This document shows, in pieces, positions 1-12,900 of a stretch of 64,000 bases of DNA. Location: contig NC_044277.2 in NCBI RefSeq assembly GCF_004027225.2, positions 84,270,283 through 84,334,282 on the forward strand, read 5' to 3'. The position numbers and the translations under genes were made by a program. The notes beneath the pieces are model-generated. The model was not told where the DNA came from. It was given only the letters and a program-made list of their open reading frames with translations, and did no database searches. Source of the stretch: Strigops habroptila (taxonomy: Eukaryota > Chordata > Aves > Psittaciformes > Psittacidae). The first letter of the stretch is position 1. Each line of letters opens with the position of its first letter.

Positions 1-1436
1 CCATGAAAGAAGAAATAGCAAAATCTCTCATTCTATTGTTCTGTGTGGTGTCTTGGAGGCAAAGATCATCTCAAGAGATCTACCTGAAATCAAAGAGCAA
101 GTTATTTAAAAACAATGATCCAATAAAGCAGACTATACAGCTCTGTTGCGGCAAGTGCTGGAACACTGTAAGCATCTGTTTCCTTGGAACAGAACTTCAG
201 TCTTCCCTTTTTGGGGAAGCCATGAGCCAATAAGCAGCTTAACATATACACAACTAATACAGTTTGACAGAGTAGTAAGCGGCACTCCCTCTGGCAATCC
301 CCTCCTTGCTGTTCATGCTGTGCTGGCTCCATTAGGCCCCTCTATGCATCACTCAAATCAGCAAAAGAGCAGAATTTATTCTAAAAAAAGAAGTTACTTT
401 CTTAAAGTTCTTAAGACTTAGACTACCACAGAACAGCCCAGTGATTCCTGGATACAGTACAACAAAGTGATGGATGAAACACTAAATCCAAAGACTAAAT
501 GGCAAATACCACCTGCTAAAAAGGAAGTGTGAGAAAAGAGAGCATGTTGCAGCTCTGCTCCTCTGAAATAGAAGAGCCTACACGATGCAAGGATTGTTTT
601 TGGTATACTCTGCTTTTGTAAATACCAAAGACTATTACTTGGGTATTAGATTCTCAGTTCTAGTACTTGATTACATCACCTGGCATCTTAGCCTGCTACT
701 GGGAAGATCAACACTGCTATCGAACAGGAAATAATTTATTAGAAAGTTGTATGAACCACAGCATAGATGTCCAGCTCTAACTAGCCATGAGGCACAAACT
801 CTATTTATCGGGCTGTGGTTTGATAGCTTGATGAACATCATCCTCAGAAAGAACATCATCTTACACAGGTTTCATCCTCCTGTTTATTCCAAACTTTGCA
901 GCACCTCCCCTAGACTTGCCGGTGTAAGTACTACATGGTAATGAGCTTATGGAAATGATCATGGTTCAAAACAGCTGAAGAGACAATGACTATTTCTAAC
1001 ACAGGTCATTTCTGTCTTGCCAACCAGCCACAGCACAAATTATACAGCCTCAACCGAGGGCTGACACAAACAGTAAACAGAGCAGGCAAAGACTTCCTGC
1101 AGTCGGTAGCCTTAGCAGAAGCCTAAGCCAAACCATGCACCTAGCCCTCAAAAGGCAACCAACCGCGTTTCCCAGGTGGACACCAAGTCCCGCCGCCCCA
1201 GCGGGGCCCATCACCCGCTGCCAGCAGAGCCCGGTGCCCACCAGAGGACCGACCCGCGGCCTCCGAGACTTGCGAGCCCCACGCCGAGCCCCCTCGACAC
1301 CTCCCGCGGCTGCCGGCCCCGGCAGCGGACCTCCCTCTCCCCCCGCCCCGCCCGCAGGCCCGGCCCAGAGCTACCCCCAGCGGCCCCAGCAGCGCCGCCC
1401 CTCCTGGGTGCGCCCGGGGCAGGCGCGTCGCTCTAC
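1..1436 (-). other. VPS4B: VPS4B intron 1 (partial)
   Basis: This is sequence downstream, on the minus strand, of the splice donor that ends VPS4B coding exon 1. The next exon should encode the start of the MIT helix bundle. I looked for it on the minus strand here and did not see it, so it must lie to the left of the window. No other gene is supported. The last 250 bases or so belong to the CpG island. Confidence 0.75.
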
Positions 1437-1725
1437 CTGCAGGTTGGAGCTCGCCATAGCGGGGCAGCGGAGGGTCACTAGAGAAGAGAGCGCAGGCCCC
1501 CGGCCGCCGGTGGCGGAGCTCCCGTCCGCCCGCAGCGCCGAAACCGCGGCCTCCTCCACCGGGCACTTCCGCACCCCGACACCCACCGACAGACCCACTT
1601 CCGCTTCCGGCCAGCGCCCCGCGCACCTCCCCCGGCGTCATGACGTGTGGGCCGCGCCGCGCCGCGCCGCGCCTCCAGGTAGCGCCGCCCGGGCGCGGCG
1701 GGCGATGTACACATGCGTGTCCCTT
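1170..1725. promoter_or_regulatory. CpG island promoter of VPS4B
   Basis: This block of about 550 bases is very GC- and CpG-rich, while the flanks are AT-rich. It contains GC boxes (CCCCGCCCCGCCC at 1341-1353), a GCCGC repeat run near 1652-1673, and a 10-base palindrome CGTCATGACG at 1636-1645 built from two overlapping TGACG half-sites (CRE/ATF-like). VPS4B translation starts inside it on the minus strand, so transcription probably starts around 1480-1650 going left. No TATA box is evident. Bidirectional activity is possible but no rightward gene starts here. Confidence 0.8.
1437..1457 (-). CDS. VPS4B: VPS4B coding exon 1 (N-terminal seven codons)
   Basis: Read on the minus strand, ATG at 1457 opens MASSNLQ and is followed directly by a GTAGAG donor. 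VPS4 proteins begin with a short Ser/Thr-rich stretch ending in Leu-Gln before the MIT domain (Lys-Ala-Ile-Asp-Leu), and the first coding intron falls in phase 0 after that Gln, as here. VPS4B is the AAA ATPase that disassembles ESCRT-III in endosomal sorting, virus budding and cytokinesis. The exon lies in a CpG island, as expected for a housekeeping gene, and VPS4B is the known neighbour of SERPINB5 in vertebrates. Only 21 coding bases are visible, so the call rests on the short peptide, the donor, the island and synteny. VPS4A has a similar N-terminus but a different genomic location. Confidence 0.8.
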
Positions 1726-2221
1726 GGGCGGTGTCTACGTTGTTTGCGTAAAGCGTTAAAAGGCAGTTGCTTGTCGGGGCTTAGGATTAGTTCTACTTCA
1801 GTTTGGGGAGGTTTCTGTCCTCTCTGCCATGCTCCTCCCGCAGTTTGGTGCCGTCAGCGATGCTGCCTTTCGCACAGCCCAAGTGCTGAATGCTTTTTTT
1901 GGCAGAACCAGCTCTTAATGGGCACGGTCATGAGCAATCGGGTGTTGCTCACCCGTGGGTTAGTAATAAAACTCAGGCAAGGTGCGATGCCCACAGGGGA
2001 TGAAGGAGGAAGTGATGCAGAACATGTAGCAAATGATAAACCGGTTTTGTGAAGCTAACTTGCTGTGTGGCTGTATGAACCTCTCCTAAATAAGTGCCAT
2101 ATCCTTCCCTGCGCTGCTGTCATTCCTTTAGGGCAAAAAAGGAGTATCTGGGAAACTTCACCAGATTAATAAACCCCATTCTTCCAACTACCTCCAAGTA
2201 ACTATAGTGCAAGTTTGACTT

Positions 2222-2540
2222 GGTATCATGGAATCAACTAGGTTGGAAAAGACCTTTAAGATCATCAAGTCCAACCGTTACCGCAGGACTGCCAACTCTA
2301 CCACTAAGCCATGTCACTGAGGGCCTCATCTGCATGTTTTTCAAGCACGGGAACAGTGATTCCACCGCTTCTCTGGGCAGACTGTTCCAATACCTGATCA
2401 CCCTTTCAGTGAAGAAATTGTTCCTAATATCCAGTCTAACCATGTATGGCGCAGCTTGAGGCCATTATCTCTTGTCGTCTCACTTATTACTTGGGAAAAG
2501 AGACCAGACACGTCTTCGTCCTCCTTTCAGGTTGTTGTAG
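2222..2540 (-). mobile_element. CR1 LINE 3' fragment
   Basis: The plus strand begins with a diverged CATGGAATCA-type end followed by 'ggttggaaaagaccttt-aagatcatcaagtccaacc', the reverse complement of the CR1 3' end. The match continues through the 'ctgggcagactgttccaatacctgatcaccctt' module to about 2540. The copy is 5' truncated, as is usual for CR1. Confidence 0.85.
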
Positions 2541-5500
2541 AGACCTAGAGTTAGAGGTAGTTGGTAGGTTAGAGATCTACCTGTAGAGGTAGTTGTAGAT
2601 TAGTAAGTACACTTACTAATTTTGGTGTCACTTCTTGATTTTGTTTTCTAATACAATAGTTCAGTGAACCTTTTTGATACTGTTGGTAGGCTGCCTGTTC
2701 TGGACACAGTATAAAAGGCACATCCACAGTCACCCCTATACCTGGGAAGGTTGTAGCAGTCTTTTTCTCAAGTCATCTGGTTGGCAGATTATATCGGTAA
2801 GTGTCCTCATATACCCACATACTGGAGGATGGTTTGGTTGATTTTTAGGCATGGTCACAAACAGCTGTTCGGCTCGGCTCGATTGCAAATGTGAGAAGAT
2901 GTGATGTAACAAAGATCAAGTCACATAATCGGGCTTTGGGACGTGAGATGATAAAGAGAAATGGTTCAGAAAGTAGGGTTTATTGCATTTGTCACAAAAG
3001 ACAACGGAAATTGGCCAAGTGATGGGAGAGCTGATGATGTCTGAAGGAAACTTACAGATGCATTGGCAGCAGGATACACGCAGAGCATCCATGGTGTGAA
3101 GCGCTCAAGAAACTTGGTGGCTTAAATCACATATAACTGCTTCTTTCTTATTTTTATTACATCTTCAGAGCATCCTTTTTACCCTTTTACTGTTGATTAT
3201 GCCATCTTGGAGCCTTTGGTCTAGTTTTAACCTCCTTTTTTTAAAAAAACCACACTACTTCCTTGGGGATTAAATTTCCCTTCTATCTTTACCTTCTCAT
3301 TCTGATTAGTGTAATAGCGTGTTCTGAGATGTGTTCCTGTCACTAATATTTCTGGCTGTGTCATCTGTACCTGTGATTTTCAAATCTGGAATGTTATATT
3401 TAGCTTTTAGGTCTAAAACAGTAAGTATGTCACAGGCATATAAGTAGTAAATGCCACCCCAATAGCACTGAACTGGCTTCTGAAACTCCACAAAAACAAC
3501 TGGTTTCTGCAAGTGTGAATGAAATTTAAAAGAAAACAAATAAACAGAGAAGGAACCTATATATACAGATAACAGGCTAAATCTTGCACTCCTTGCTCTA
3601 GTCTTACTCATACAGTATTACTACTATAATTGCACTTCGCAGCTAGTTTTGCCTGAGGAAAGACTGGCTGAAAGCTGAGTAATGACATCAAAATTAATTC
3701 CTGAGAAGCTAATGAAGTGTCACATCAAGGGTATTACTTCAATTTGAGGAACAACTACAGTCACATTATCTAATACTTCCTAGTGCAGAAGTTCCCGTGT
3801 TACCCTATTCTAAGAATCCATATCATAATGATTGTGTACAACAAAGTGTAATGAAAATAAAATGTATTAAAGATGTTAATATAGGTACCTGCTGGCCTCA
3901 GCTAAGCCCATCTCCTAATTCCTTGGGGTGCTGTTACTCACATTGCTGTGAGTTTGGGTGGATGGCACAGGCATGCATGATCTACCATGTTAAGGCTGAG
4001 TAAGCTGCCGTGGAGAACACTTCCTGCTGCCATCTCTTGGTATGGAAGGAAGGGGTCCACACTATACTCTGTGTGAACACCTTGGGCCAAGGATAGATGG
4101 ATATGTCAATAAAACAAGTCATGTCTACAGCACAGCCAGGCCTCATATCTGCAATTTTCCTCCACTATGGCAGCTGAGAGGTAGCTAGACATGACTAATG
4201 TTATTATCAGAGTGAGACTTCAATATTATATATATACTAACTATAACTAGATGACACGAGAGGTGTGCAGTTAAGGGAAATGACTGTCTTAGAGAACTTA
4301 ACTGCAAATAGGCAAGGTGGAGAAGAAAAGTAGGAAAGTATAACCTCTGTTTTTCTGTATTTTTCTACCTGGTGAAATTATGCAGAAAGATCAATCTGAC
4401 TTAGGTAACAAAGGCTGTCAGTAACAAAGCTAGCAAGTAAAATTCAGGTTCTCCAATTCCCGTTACGTTACCTTGAGCTAGTTTGGTGTAGACACAGTCA
4501 GCTCATGCACCCAAGACTGGACCTCCAATGGACGTGCGATGAAGCTGTGCTGAGCAGACTGTCAGTCTGGCTGTGTGGCCTGCAAGCTTCTCCCTCTGCA
4601 CGGGGAAACATGAGGGGCTAAAAAGCAGGAGCACTGCTGTTCCAAGAGATCCAAGCCACCAGTTGTCCTTGGGAATGTGTCCGCCTCTAACGTAGTGCCT
4701 TTGGGAGTACTGCTGCTACAGTATTCCTGGGTGGATGGCTGCCATCCATAACCACTTTTAATAGCACTGAAACCATGCCAGCATGGTGGAAGAGAGCTGT
4801 GTCCTAATACCCCTTATTTTTAATGCACTCAGGGCTTGGGGCTCAGAGAGTGTGTTGTATAGCTATGGTGCCCAGGAGGAAAAGAGTTGAAGCTGTACTC
4901 AGGACCAGAAAGACTGAAACAAAAATAAAGCCATGTTACATCTATGGCACTTGAGGCAAGGGTGAGCTTCGGTGGAAGACCTGAAGGACTGCTTTTTTGA
5001 GGAGTAAGTGGTCCTTAGACTCTGTATCCCAACCCATAGCTTGAGGCGTCAGTGCAAGCATGTCCACCATGGGTCACAGATCCTTTTCTCAGAGCCCTTG
5101 GTCTTTGCTCCCATTGTCCCAGCCAGGAGCAGGGCAGCTGGAGGCACTGGGGCAGCCCCAGCCCTGGGCATCTGGCAACTCCCTGCGGATGAGCTGGGCT
5201 GGGATGTGGGCCCATGGGTGGGGGTCAGGGTAAGCCCCCATGAGGGGAAGTGGTGTCAGACAGCCTTATCATGGCTGGGCAGGGCTGTGGCGTCACAGGT
5301 TGTTGAGAAGAATCTGATTTAAATGAAGTTTGGAGAATCAATCACTTCTGAAAAACTGGCATTCAAAAATTAACATTTCCTCTTCCACCTCCTACTTTTA
5401 CAGTCTGGCTTGAGAGAACATGAAGCCTGCTGGTAGACCTTGGTCTTGCTCATTCATTTCACTGGAAGACATTAAAAATCTGTGGTGGATGGTGGCAATA

Positions 5501-8500
5501 TATTTCCTGGCATAGTACAGTAGTGAGTCTGGCTTGCCTCCCTGGAAAAGAAAATTTCAATTTGTACCTTCTGAGCTCAACTCTTTAGATTACTTAGTTA
5601 TGTTTATCTTCACTCTACTTCTGGGTTAGGTTTAAAACTTGGAAACTCAAAAATATGTAAATGCTTAAAGATGCACAATGATTTTTATTCAGGTGTATGG
5701 ATGTATGAAATGTGTAATCTTCTGGACTAAGTTACTTTATTCTAGGCAACAGAATGACTCCAGATGTGTATGCCTGTACTTCCTAGTGAGATTAATCCAG
5801 CACATCAGAAAAACAGCCTGAGAAAATGGTTGCAGTTATAACTGAGGGCTCATTTTAAAACTGTTCACTTGCTCTTTCGACAAAGCATAGAAATAAGAAT
5901 GTAGTTTATTTTCTTAAATTGTGAAATGCACAGTCCACTACTTTTTGACTACTACTTTGGGGTTTTGAACAACATTTAGCATAGTGAATTTCAGGACTTT
6001 TTTCTGCTGTTACATGAGAAATTGTCAGGAACAAAAATTAAATCTGAAACAATATTTTTCTTAGCTTTGCCTGTGTTATCTTCAAGGGTCATATTTTCCC
6101 TAAACAGCATAAGTCTGGTGATTTCTGAGGCTTTCCTCATCATAAACTCGCCAGACAGGAACACTCATATTGGCATTCTGTATACAGGCCAAGGACAAAC
6201 ATTTCACCTAGGTCTTCTCTGCGTAGCATTTTGTATGTTAGGTCTTGCTAAGTCATTGAGATTAAATGAGTTAAATGGAGTAAAATCTCTTCGATGATGA
6301 CTTCATGCACTCTTGAGCAGATGTGGCTTCAGGCCTGTATTGTTTGACTCCTGTTCATTTAAGATACCCAATTTTGCCAGCTGGAACTGGCAACTCTTCC
6401 ACCCACATATGAGTTCAGGGAGGGATTTTGTGCTATGCATTGTGGAGTTTGGTGTAGCTGCATTTTTCTTTGAAAGGTTTCCACATTTCAGTGACAGCAT
6501 TTAACAGGCTTACAGCCGTACTCACTTCAGAGATTTTATTGTTAAAAACATTAAAAAACGTTCCCCAGCCAGTGTTTCTTTGGGTTTAGAAAGATTCAGG
6601 TTTGGACTGTGAACTTTGGATTACTTCACGTTGCCTTCATTTAATATTTTGATGACCTGTAGAATCTCTGGAACAGCTCCTAAGGATATTGTAGATGCTC
6701 TCATCATCTGGGGTCTTTTTTTAATCACTGCCATATTTTTTAAAAATATATGCTATAATCCAAAGAGAAATCATGGGTCTCATAAAATCGATAGATCAGG
6801 TTGTACAGCCCATATTATGTAAGGGTTCAAGCCAGCTGCTTGTCACAGCTTGTGTCTCACTGTCTTAAAAAGACACAAATCTGTGAGTTGACTCAATTTT
6901 TCTTTCTGGGAATTTGCTCTCCTGTGCAACAGAAAGCCTGTAGTGTTTACTGTTGCCAGAGTACCAGAAATCTCAATTGTTAGGCAGTGAGGAGCAGAAA
7001 AGCAGTTCTGCTCAAGTAGGTACTTTTAAAAGTGTTGCCAGACTCCTCTACACAGATGACAGGGGAATAATTTTTGCAGTTCCAGTATACAGCAGAATAA
7101 CTGAACTTAGCTGTTGCAAAGCAGAGTGTCACACTGGATGAATACATTTTAAAACTGATGCGCTACTTCTGATGCTTCCAGCAGACTTCATTCTCATGCT
7201 AAATTCAAAGTGGTTTTCGCCTGTGTGACTGTAGAGAGCAGTGTTTGCAATATTACTGAATGACATGTAGTCTGGATGAATAAGGAAATAAAGGGTAAAA
7301 GAGACCTGTTCTGGGAGTAGACCATACTGCAGCTCCTTCAAATAATTTTTCTTCTTAATGGTGGTTTGTCTTGTAGTTTTCTTCAAAATAGTGTTTTAAG
7401 AAGTAAGGGTCTAAACATCCCCTCTGCTTCAGAACTGGTCTCACAGTTCTTTAATTCACAGGAGGGTAGGAAGAACTTGGGCCATCCAAGGTGTCTTCCA
7501 ACCAGTGTGTTCCCCCTTTCCACAGTATTGGAGATGCAATGGTGGTGTACTGGGGGATGAGCATCACAATGATAAGGCACTTGCTATTGCACCTCTCGCT
7601 TATGCAGTGTCAGAGGAGCACAAGAAGTCCCACAACCACCAACGGCCAGCAGCTCTACTAGGAGTAGCAGGCTGTGTAGCTACTGCAGTCTAGTCTGCGC
7701 TACATTTCTGGGCTAGCATTTCCCTCCTGGATCCCTCTATTAATTCCTAAGCCTTTTAATTAGGTTTTGTATGGAAAGAAGCAGAAACTGGATAGAGAAG
7801 TCATTTAACTTTCTCTTCATCCAAGCCACTCTTAGCAGAAGAATTTTCATCTTAAGCAGGAAGTTCTTTGAACTAGGCTATTACTCTGTCATGAGCTGTC
7901 TGTAATCCTTCCACATGCACACCACCTTCTCCACACCTTTCAATACGATTCTCACTAACAACAAGTCTGTTGTCCTATTTTGCCCAAAACCTGCTGAAGT
8001 CAATATCCACCTTCACAGTGGGCTTTGAATCCTGACCTTAAATAGACAGATGGATAGGTATTTGCATTACCACAAGTTTCTATAGACGTAATTACATCTT
8101 TACGTCCTACTCCTATTTTATAAATGTTAATGTTATTGTGCTCATAAGTTTGTTAGCTTGCTGGGATATGCATGCAGTATCCTCTGAAGTTTCCCTGTAG
8201 AGCTTAATGGGACCATTAGATCTCAGAATGACTGAAGAAAGCTACTTCTCCATAGGTTACCTATTGTCTGGGTAAATGTAACTAGGAAAGTGAAAAGAAA
8301 AAATTCTATTATCAAGTCTTAACACTTTAGTTTGTAAAATATAGAATAATTTTTTATGTTTTATAACTTTTTTATATTTTTCCCATTATAGGCTTATATA
8401 GTATTCTTTTCTATGTGTTTTGTGATGCCAATCTAGTAGTCCTGCGTTGCTGGTGATATGAGCTGAATTAACTGCTCAGCAGGGGAAGAGTTCCCTTGCT

Positions 8501-9571
8501 TTCATGGGCACTAATCAGTTTACATTAGCTGGGGTTTTAGGCCATTATTTCTAAATTTTACATCTGGAAGTCAAGATAGTTTGCAGGTATAACTTCTATA
8601 GTTTCCTGATCATACAGAAAACAGGGTGTGTTCCTTCAAGTAGTGCATAAGAATGCACACTACGATTTGGTTGCCTTTAATAGATCTGCCAAATACCAAC
8701 AGGAGAAGCAAGAATTAACATGTTCACACCTCATCTTAGCTGCCATTCAGGGGTAAACAAAGTCCTTCACTCCATCCTCCACTGAAAACAGACAACATGA
8801 GAAAATTCAGCCTGTGAAGGCTGAATTTCCATTTCTATTTCCAGTGAAATCTTTAGCAAATATTGATTCTAAGCTTTTATTTCCCGTAATAAACATATAT
8901 TCAGGCTATGAAACTGCGACTGAGCAACTCTGGGAAAGTGTGTGCCTTGACTCACATTAATCACACGGGCACACAACCACTGGGATTACAGAAGAGAGTG
9001 ACTCATCTACTGATGACGATAGGTAAAAGAAAGGGTGGCGGGGGGTGGGAGGGTATCCCTTGTTCTCATACCCACTTAAGGGAGTAATACAAACACAGAG
9101 CTGGAAGGCAAGCTGCATGCCAGAGTCCAGGTCTACTACAGCAGGCAGTGAAGGTCATGTAATCCCTTCCAGAAACTGCTGAAGCTCTGAGTTAAAACTA
9201 GTTTGGTGTCTGAGGGGTAGGGCTGCTTGGTCCCTTTACTCTCTTGGGAAAGGTACGTCTGCTAATTTAGCTTATATCAATGTGATCTCCTCTCTCATTA
9301 GGGTTCCTACCTTGATCTAGTCACAGGGGCAGTCCTATCCCAATACAGATTTGATTTTGTTAGGTGAAGGATGACAATTCTAAAATTGCTCCAGTGCTCA
9401 GTTAGGAACTTGCTGAAGGATTATTATGCTAACAGTAATTCAGTAATTGAAGTCCTCCAAAGATCTATACTTGAGCACAACAAACTCTGGATATGTAGAG
9501 AAAGCGTCCTCAGTAACAGTACTCCCGTGGTATGGTGGCTTCATTAAGGTGAATCCATTCACCTAAACAAT

Positions 9572-9980
9572 CCATCTCTCCTGTGAAGACAGGCTGAGAG
9601 AGTTGGGGCTGTTCAGCCTGGAGAAGGCTCCAGGGAGACCTTATAGCAGCCTTCCAGTGCCTAAAGGGGGCCTACAAGAAATTTGGAGAGAGACTTTTTA
9701 CAAGGGCATGGAGAGATAGGACAAGGGGTAGGACAAGCTTTAAGCTGAATGATGGTAGATTTAGATTAGATATTAGAAAGAAGTTCTTTAGTGTGAGGGT
9801 GGTGAGGCTCTGGCACAGAGAAGTTGTGGCTGCCCCATCCCTGGCAGTGTTCAAGGCCAGCTTGGATGGGGCTTGGAGCAACCTGGTCTTGTGTGAGGTG
9901 TCTCTGCCCATGGCAGGGGGTTTGGAACTAGACGATCTTTAATGTTCTTCCAGCCCAAACCATTCTATGATTCTATGAAT
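9572..9980 (+). mobile_element. CR1 LINE 3' fragment
   Basis: A plus-strand CR1 3' end of about 400 bases. It runs from 'gacaggctgagagagttggggctgttcagcctggagaag' through the 'ccctggcagtgttcaaggccag' module to a terminal ATTCTATGATTCTATGA repeat. It is one of the better preserved copies here and is followed by an A-rich stretch at about 10024. Confidence 0.92.
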
Positions 9981-12900
9981 ACTAGGGAGTGGCACTTCGA
10001 AGATTTGAAAATATCACTAAATAGAAAAAAAAAAAAAAAGACTGAGGAAACATGACAAATGTGAGAGTGTTTGCATGTTTTCTGGGACGGATGTTAAGGC
10101 AGGTGATGTTGCGTCATAGTTCCAGCCTGGCAAAGGAAAATGGTGCAGTAACTGCCAGCATCGGTGAGAAAGGAAAAAGAATATTATCTGTGTCCCCATG
10201 AGATGGCACCCTGAACCAGCAGTGCACACAGGGATGGGTTCAAAATTTTCCTTCCTGGAAGGAGCGGATCACAGATGTTCTAGTGAGAAGTGATTAATCC
10301 AAAGCATTATCTCTCTGCTTTTGTTTCACAGAAGTTGATCTTAGTCTTTGTAGTGGGAAAAAGATGAAGTTTCAGAATAATGTGTCATGGGTTTTTGTCT
10401 ATTTTACATATATGCATTTCCCCTTATACTTTGAGTTCCTAGTGAAATTACAAGGCTATTTTCACAGGCTCTTCCAAGTAGTCAGTCAAATATATCTCTT
10501 TGTTAAGCTGATTTATTTGTATTATGCCAAACATTATGTCTGGTGCTAAGTGTTGGGAGCAATGCCTTTAGGGTAAATAGTCAGATTCTCAACAGCCTGA
10601 TTCCAGAACATGGAGTCATTCATTTCTCATTCACCAAAGGCTTTGTTCTCACTGAAAGCTGTCAGGTATTTGGTTGCCTATTTCAATTTTTTCCCAATGA
10701 AATGTACACCCCAGTCCAGAACACTGGACTAAAAAAAAGCACTAAAAACCCCAAAAGTAAGTAAGTAGGCATGAGAAATTAATTTCCGGTCTGTTGTTAG
10801 AAGTAATTACTGGTGAGTAATACTTCTGCGTCAGCAGATGTGTCTGAAGAAAACTGTGTTGCTACGATACATGTTGAATCAGTGTGTTGCTATGTGACAC
10901 CATCCTTTATGTGTAACAGGGCATACATCTTGGGAAGAAAGAGAAAATAGAGACAGCTTGTTGCTGTTCAGTTGTCTTTCTCAATGGAACCAGAGAATAA
11001 CGCTTTATTATTGCAAGTGTTATTTTAATTTCAAATTACCTTGTGGTTTATAACTGTCAGTCTGATCTTTGATAGCATCTCTTATGAAAGTTAAAAATAT
11101 TTGGGCTAACACTTATTCCTGTTGCTAAGAAGAAATCTAAACTCATGTTATGTGGGGAATATTAAAAGTGCTGCTGTGTGTACCTAGTTACAGACTCCGC
11201 AATCTTACCCTTTGAATTTTTCTAATTGTGTTAAAATTACAGGTCACTGAATCAAAATAAAACGTACAAATGACCTCCTATCGTTGGCTTCCTTGCAAGA
11301 TCTGCAGCTTACTGTGAAAGCTGTAACTCGATTAGAAGACCTTTCATGACTGGCAGCGTAGAAAGAATGCACCAGTTAGTTTGTTCTATTTATTATTCAT
11401 TCCCACTTGTAGATGATTTCCCATGTGGTCTTCAGAGCATTAATTGCAATCAGGCATGCACTGAGCAGTAGTGAGTTTGGGGAAGGAAAAAACAAATAAA
11501 CAAACACTCCAGTGGATGCTTTGAGTCTATGAAGTAGTTGGAATAGTTCTCCATGCTGTGTTGAGCAGCAGGAGTATTCCCTCCCCCCAAATGAGCTTGC
11601 CCCAAGTGTGGAGAGAAGGCGGCCGTTTTTCTTTCCTTTCCAGCAGCATGTAGGGACAGCGTTCCTAGGAGGTGTTCAGAGGGAGTGGCAGGGAGAGCTG
11701 GGGGAGGGAGGGCCAAAAGCAGGCTGAGTAACAGGAGAATCACCTAGCTGGTTACATCTCTTCTGCAACAAAGTGCGTCCAGCTTGCCAGTTCGTAGATG
11801 AAGACACACATATGTAACTTCTGAATGCTAGCATCCAGCAGCGTCTTTGTGTTTTCCCTTGGGCTGTTGAAGACCTGAAAGAGGGAGGACAAGAGCTCAG
11901 TTATTACTTTGTCAGTAGACTGTAACTTGTCTGCATTAGGCGGCTTCAGACTTTAACATTCAGAGTGTTCCACGTCACACCCTCATTGTTTCTACCTGAT
12001 TTATTTAACTTATTTTCTGAGATAATATCACAGTAGAAGGTGTCCAACTAACAGTGGGCTTAAAAATAGTTTTGATTTTTTTATAAGGAAAAATCCTGTT
12101 ATTTGTTTTATTCTTTTTTTTTAACTTGGTGATAGAAATACAGGTCATAATAGGTGTGTATTGAAAATGCTTTGAGATTAAACTGAACAAGACTAATTTA
12201 CTGAAAGGTAAATGCAGGACATAGGGAAGCTGATGCAAGTAGTTATCATTCAGTCAGACCAAGAAAGAGTGTTCCTGGACTGGAAGAGAGTGGCTTCATT
12301 TCTTGTCCCTTGGAAACCTCAACTACCTGAGGTTAAGCATGTTGTAATTTTCAAGTCAGCATCTTCTGCTTTTCCACATCTTCCTGGCTGGACTATAAGA
12401 CACAGTCATGTGTCAGGAGTTCTCATAAATATGAATAAGAAGCTAGCAGGAAGTCACAGTTATTTTAACATTACCTCCAACGGCAAATAAGCCCAAAATA
12501 TCCATTCTCAGGGGAAGCAAGACTTCCCTCTGAGCTGCTCACTTACCAGTGCCAGTGTGGACTCCTTCATCTGAAGCACCACAATTGCAGCAGTGATTAT
12601 TAGTTTCATGGCACCATGACCAGAATTTCTCAGCAGTAAGTGGGTCAGGCTGAAGGATTCAGTACAGCTACGTAGTGCCAGACCTCAGCTATCACAGAGC
12701 AGTTATCTAATAGCGGGTGATGTTTACACACCTCCAGCTTGGCAATGTAGAGTCTTTTCTCTTTTCCGCTGTCCAGCCTTTAAAAGAAACTGATGCACGT
12801 ACTTTATATCTGTATTTCCCACCTATGATTAAAAAGGAAGTGGATCTGGTGAGTTGTGCTGTCTCTGTTAGGGCAGTATGGCTGTTGTTCACCTCTCGGC

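Noticed and set aside
1135-2052. 305-codon open frame on the plus strand, and overlapping minus-strand frames, at the CpG island
   Set aside because: Very GC-rich, Pro/Ala/Arg-rich translation caused by low stop density in the island; it covers the VPS4B first exon in antisense and has no family features.
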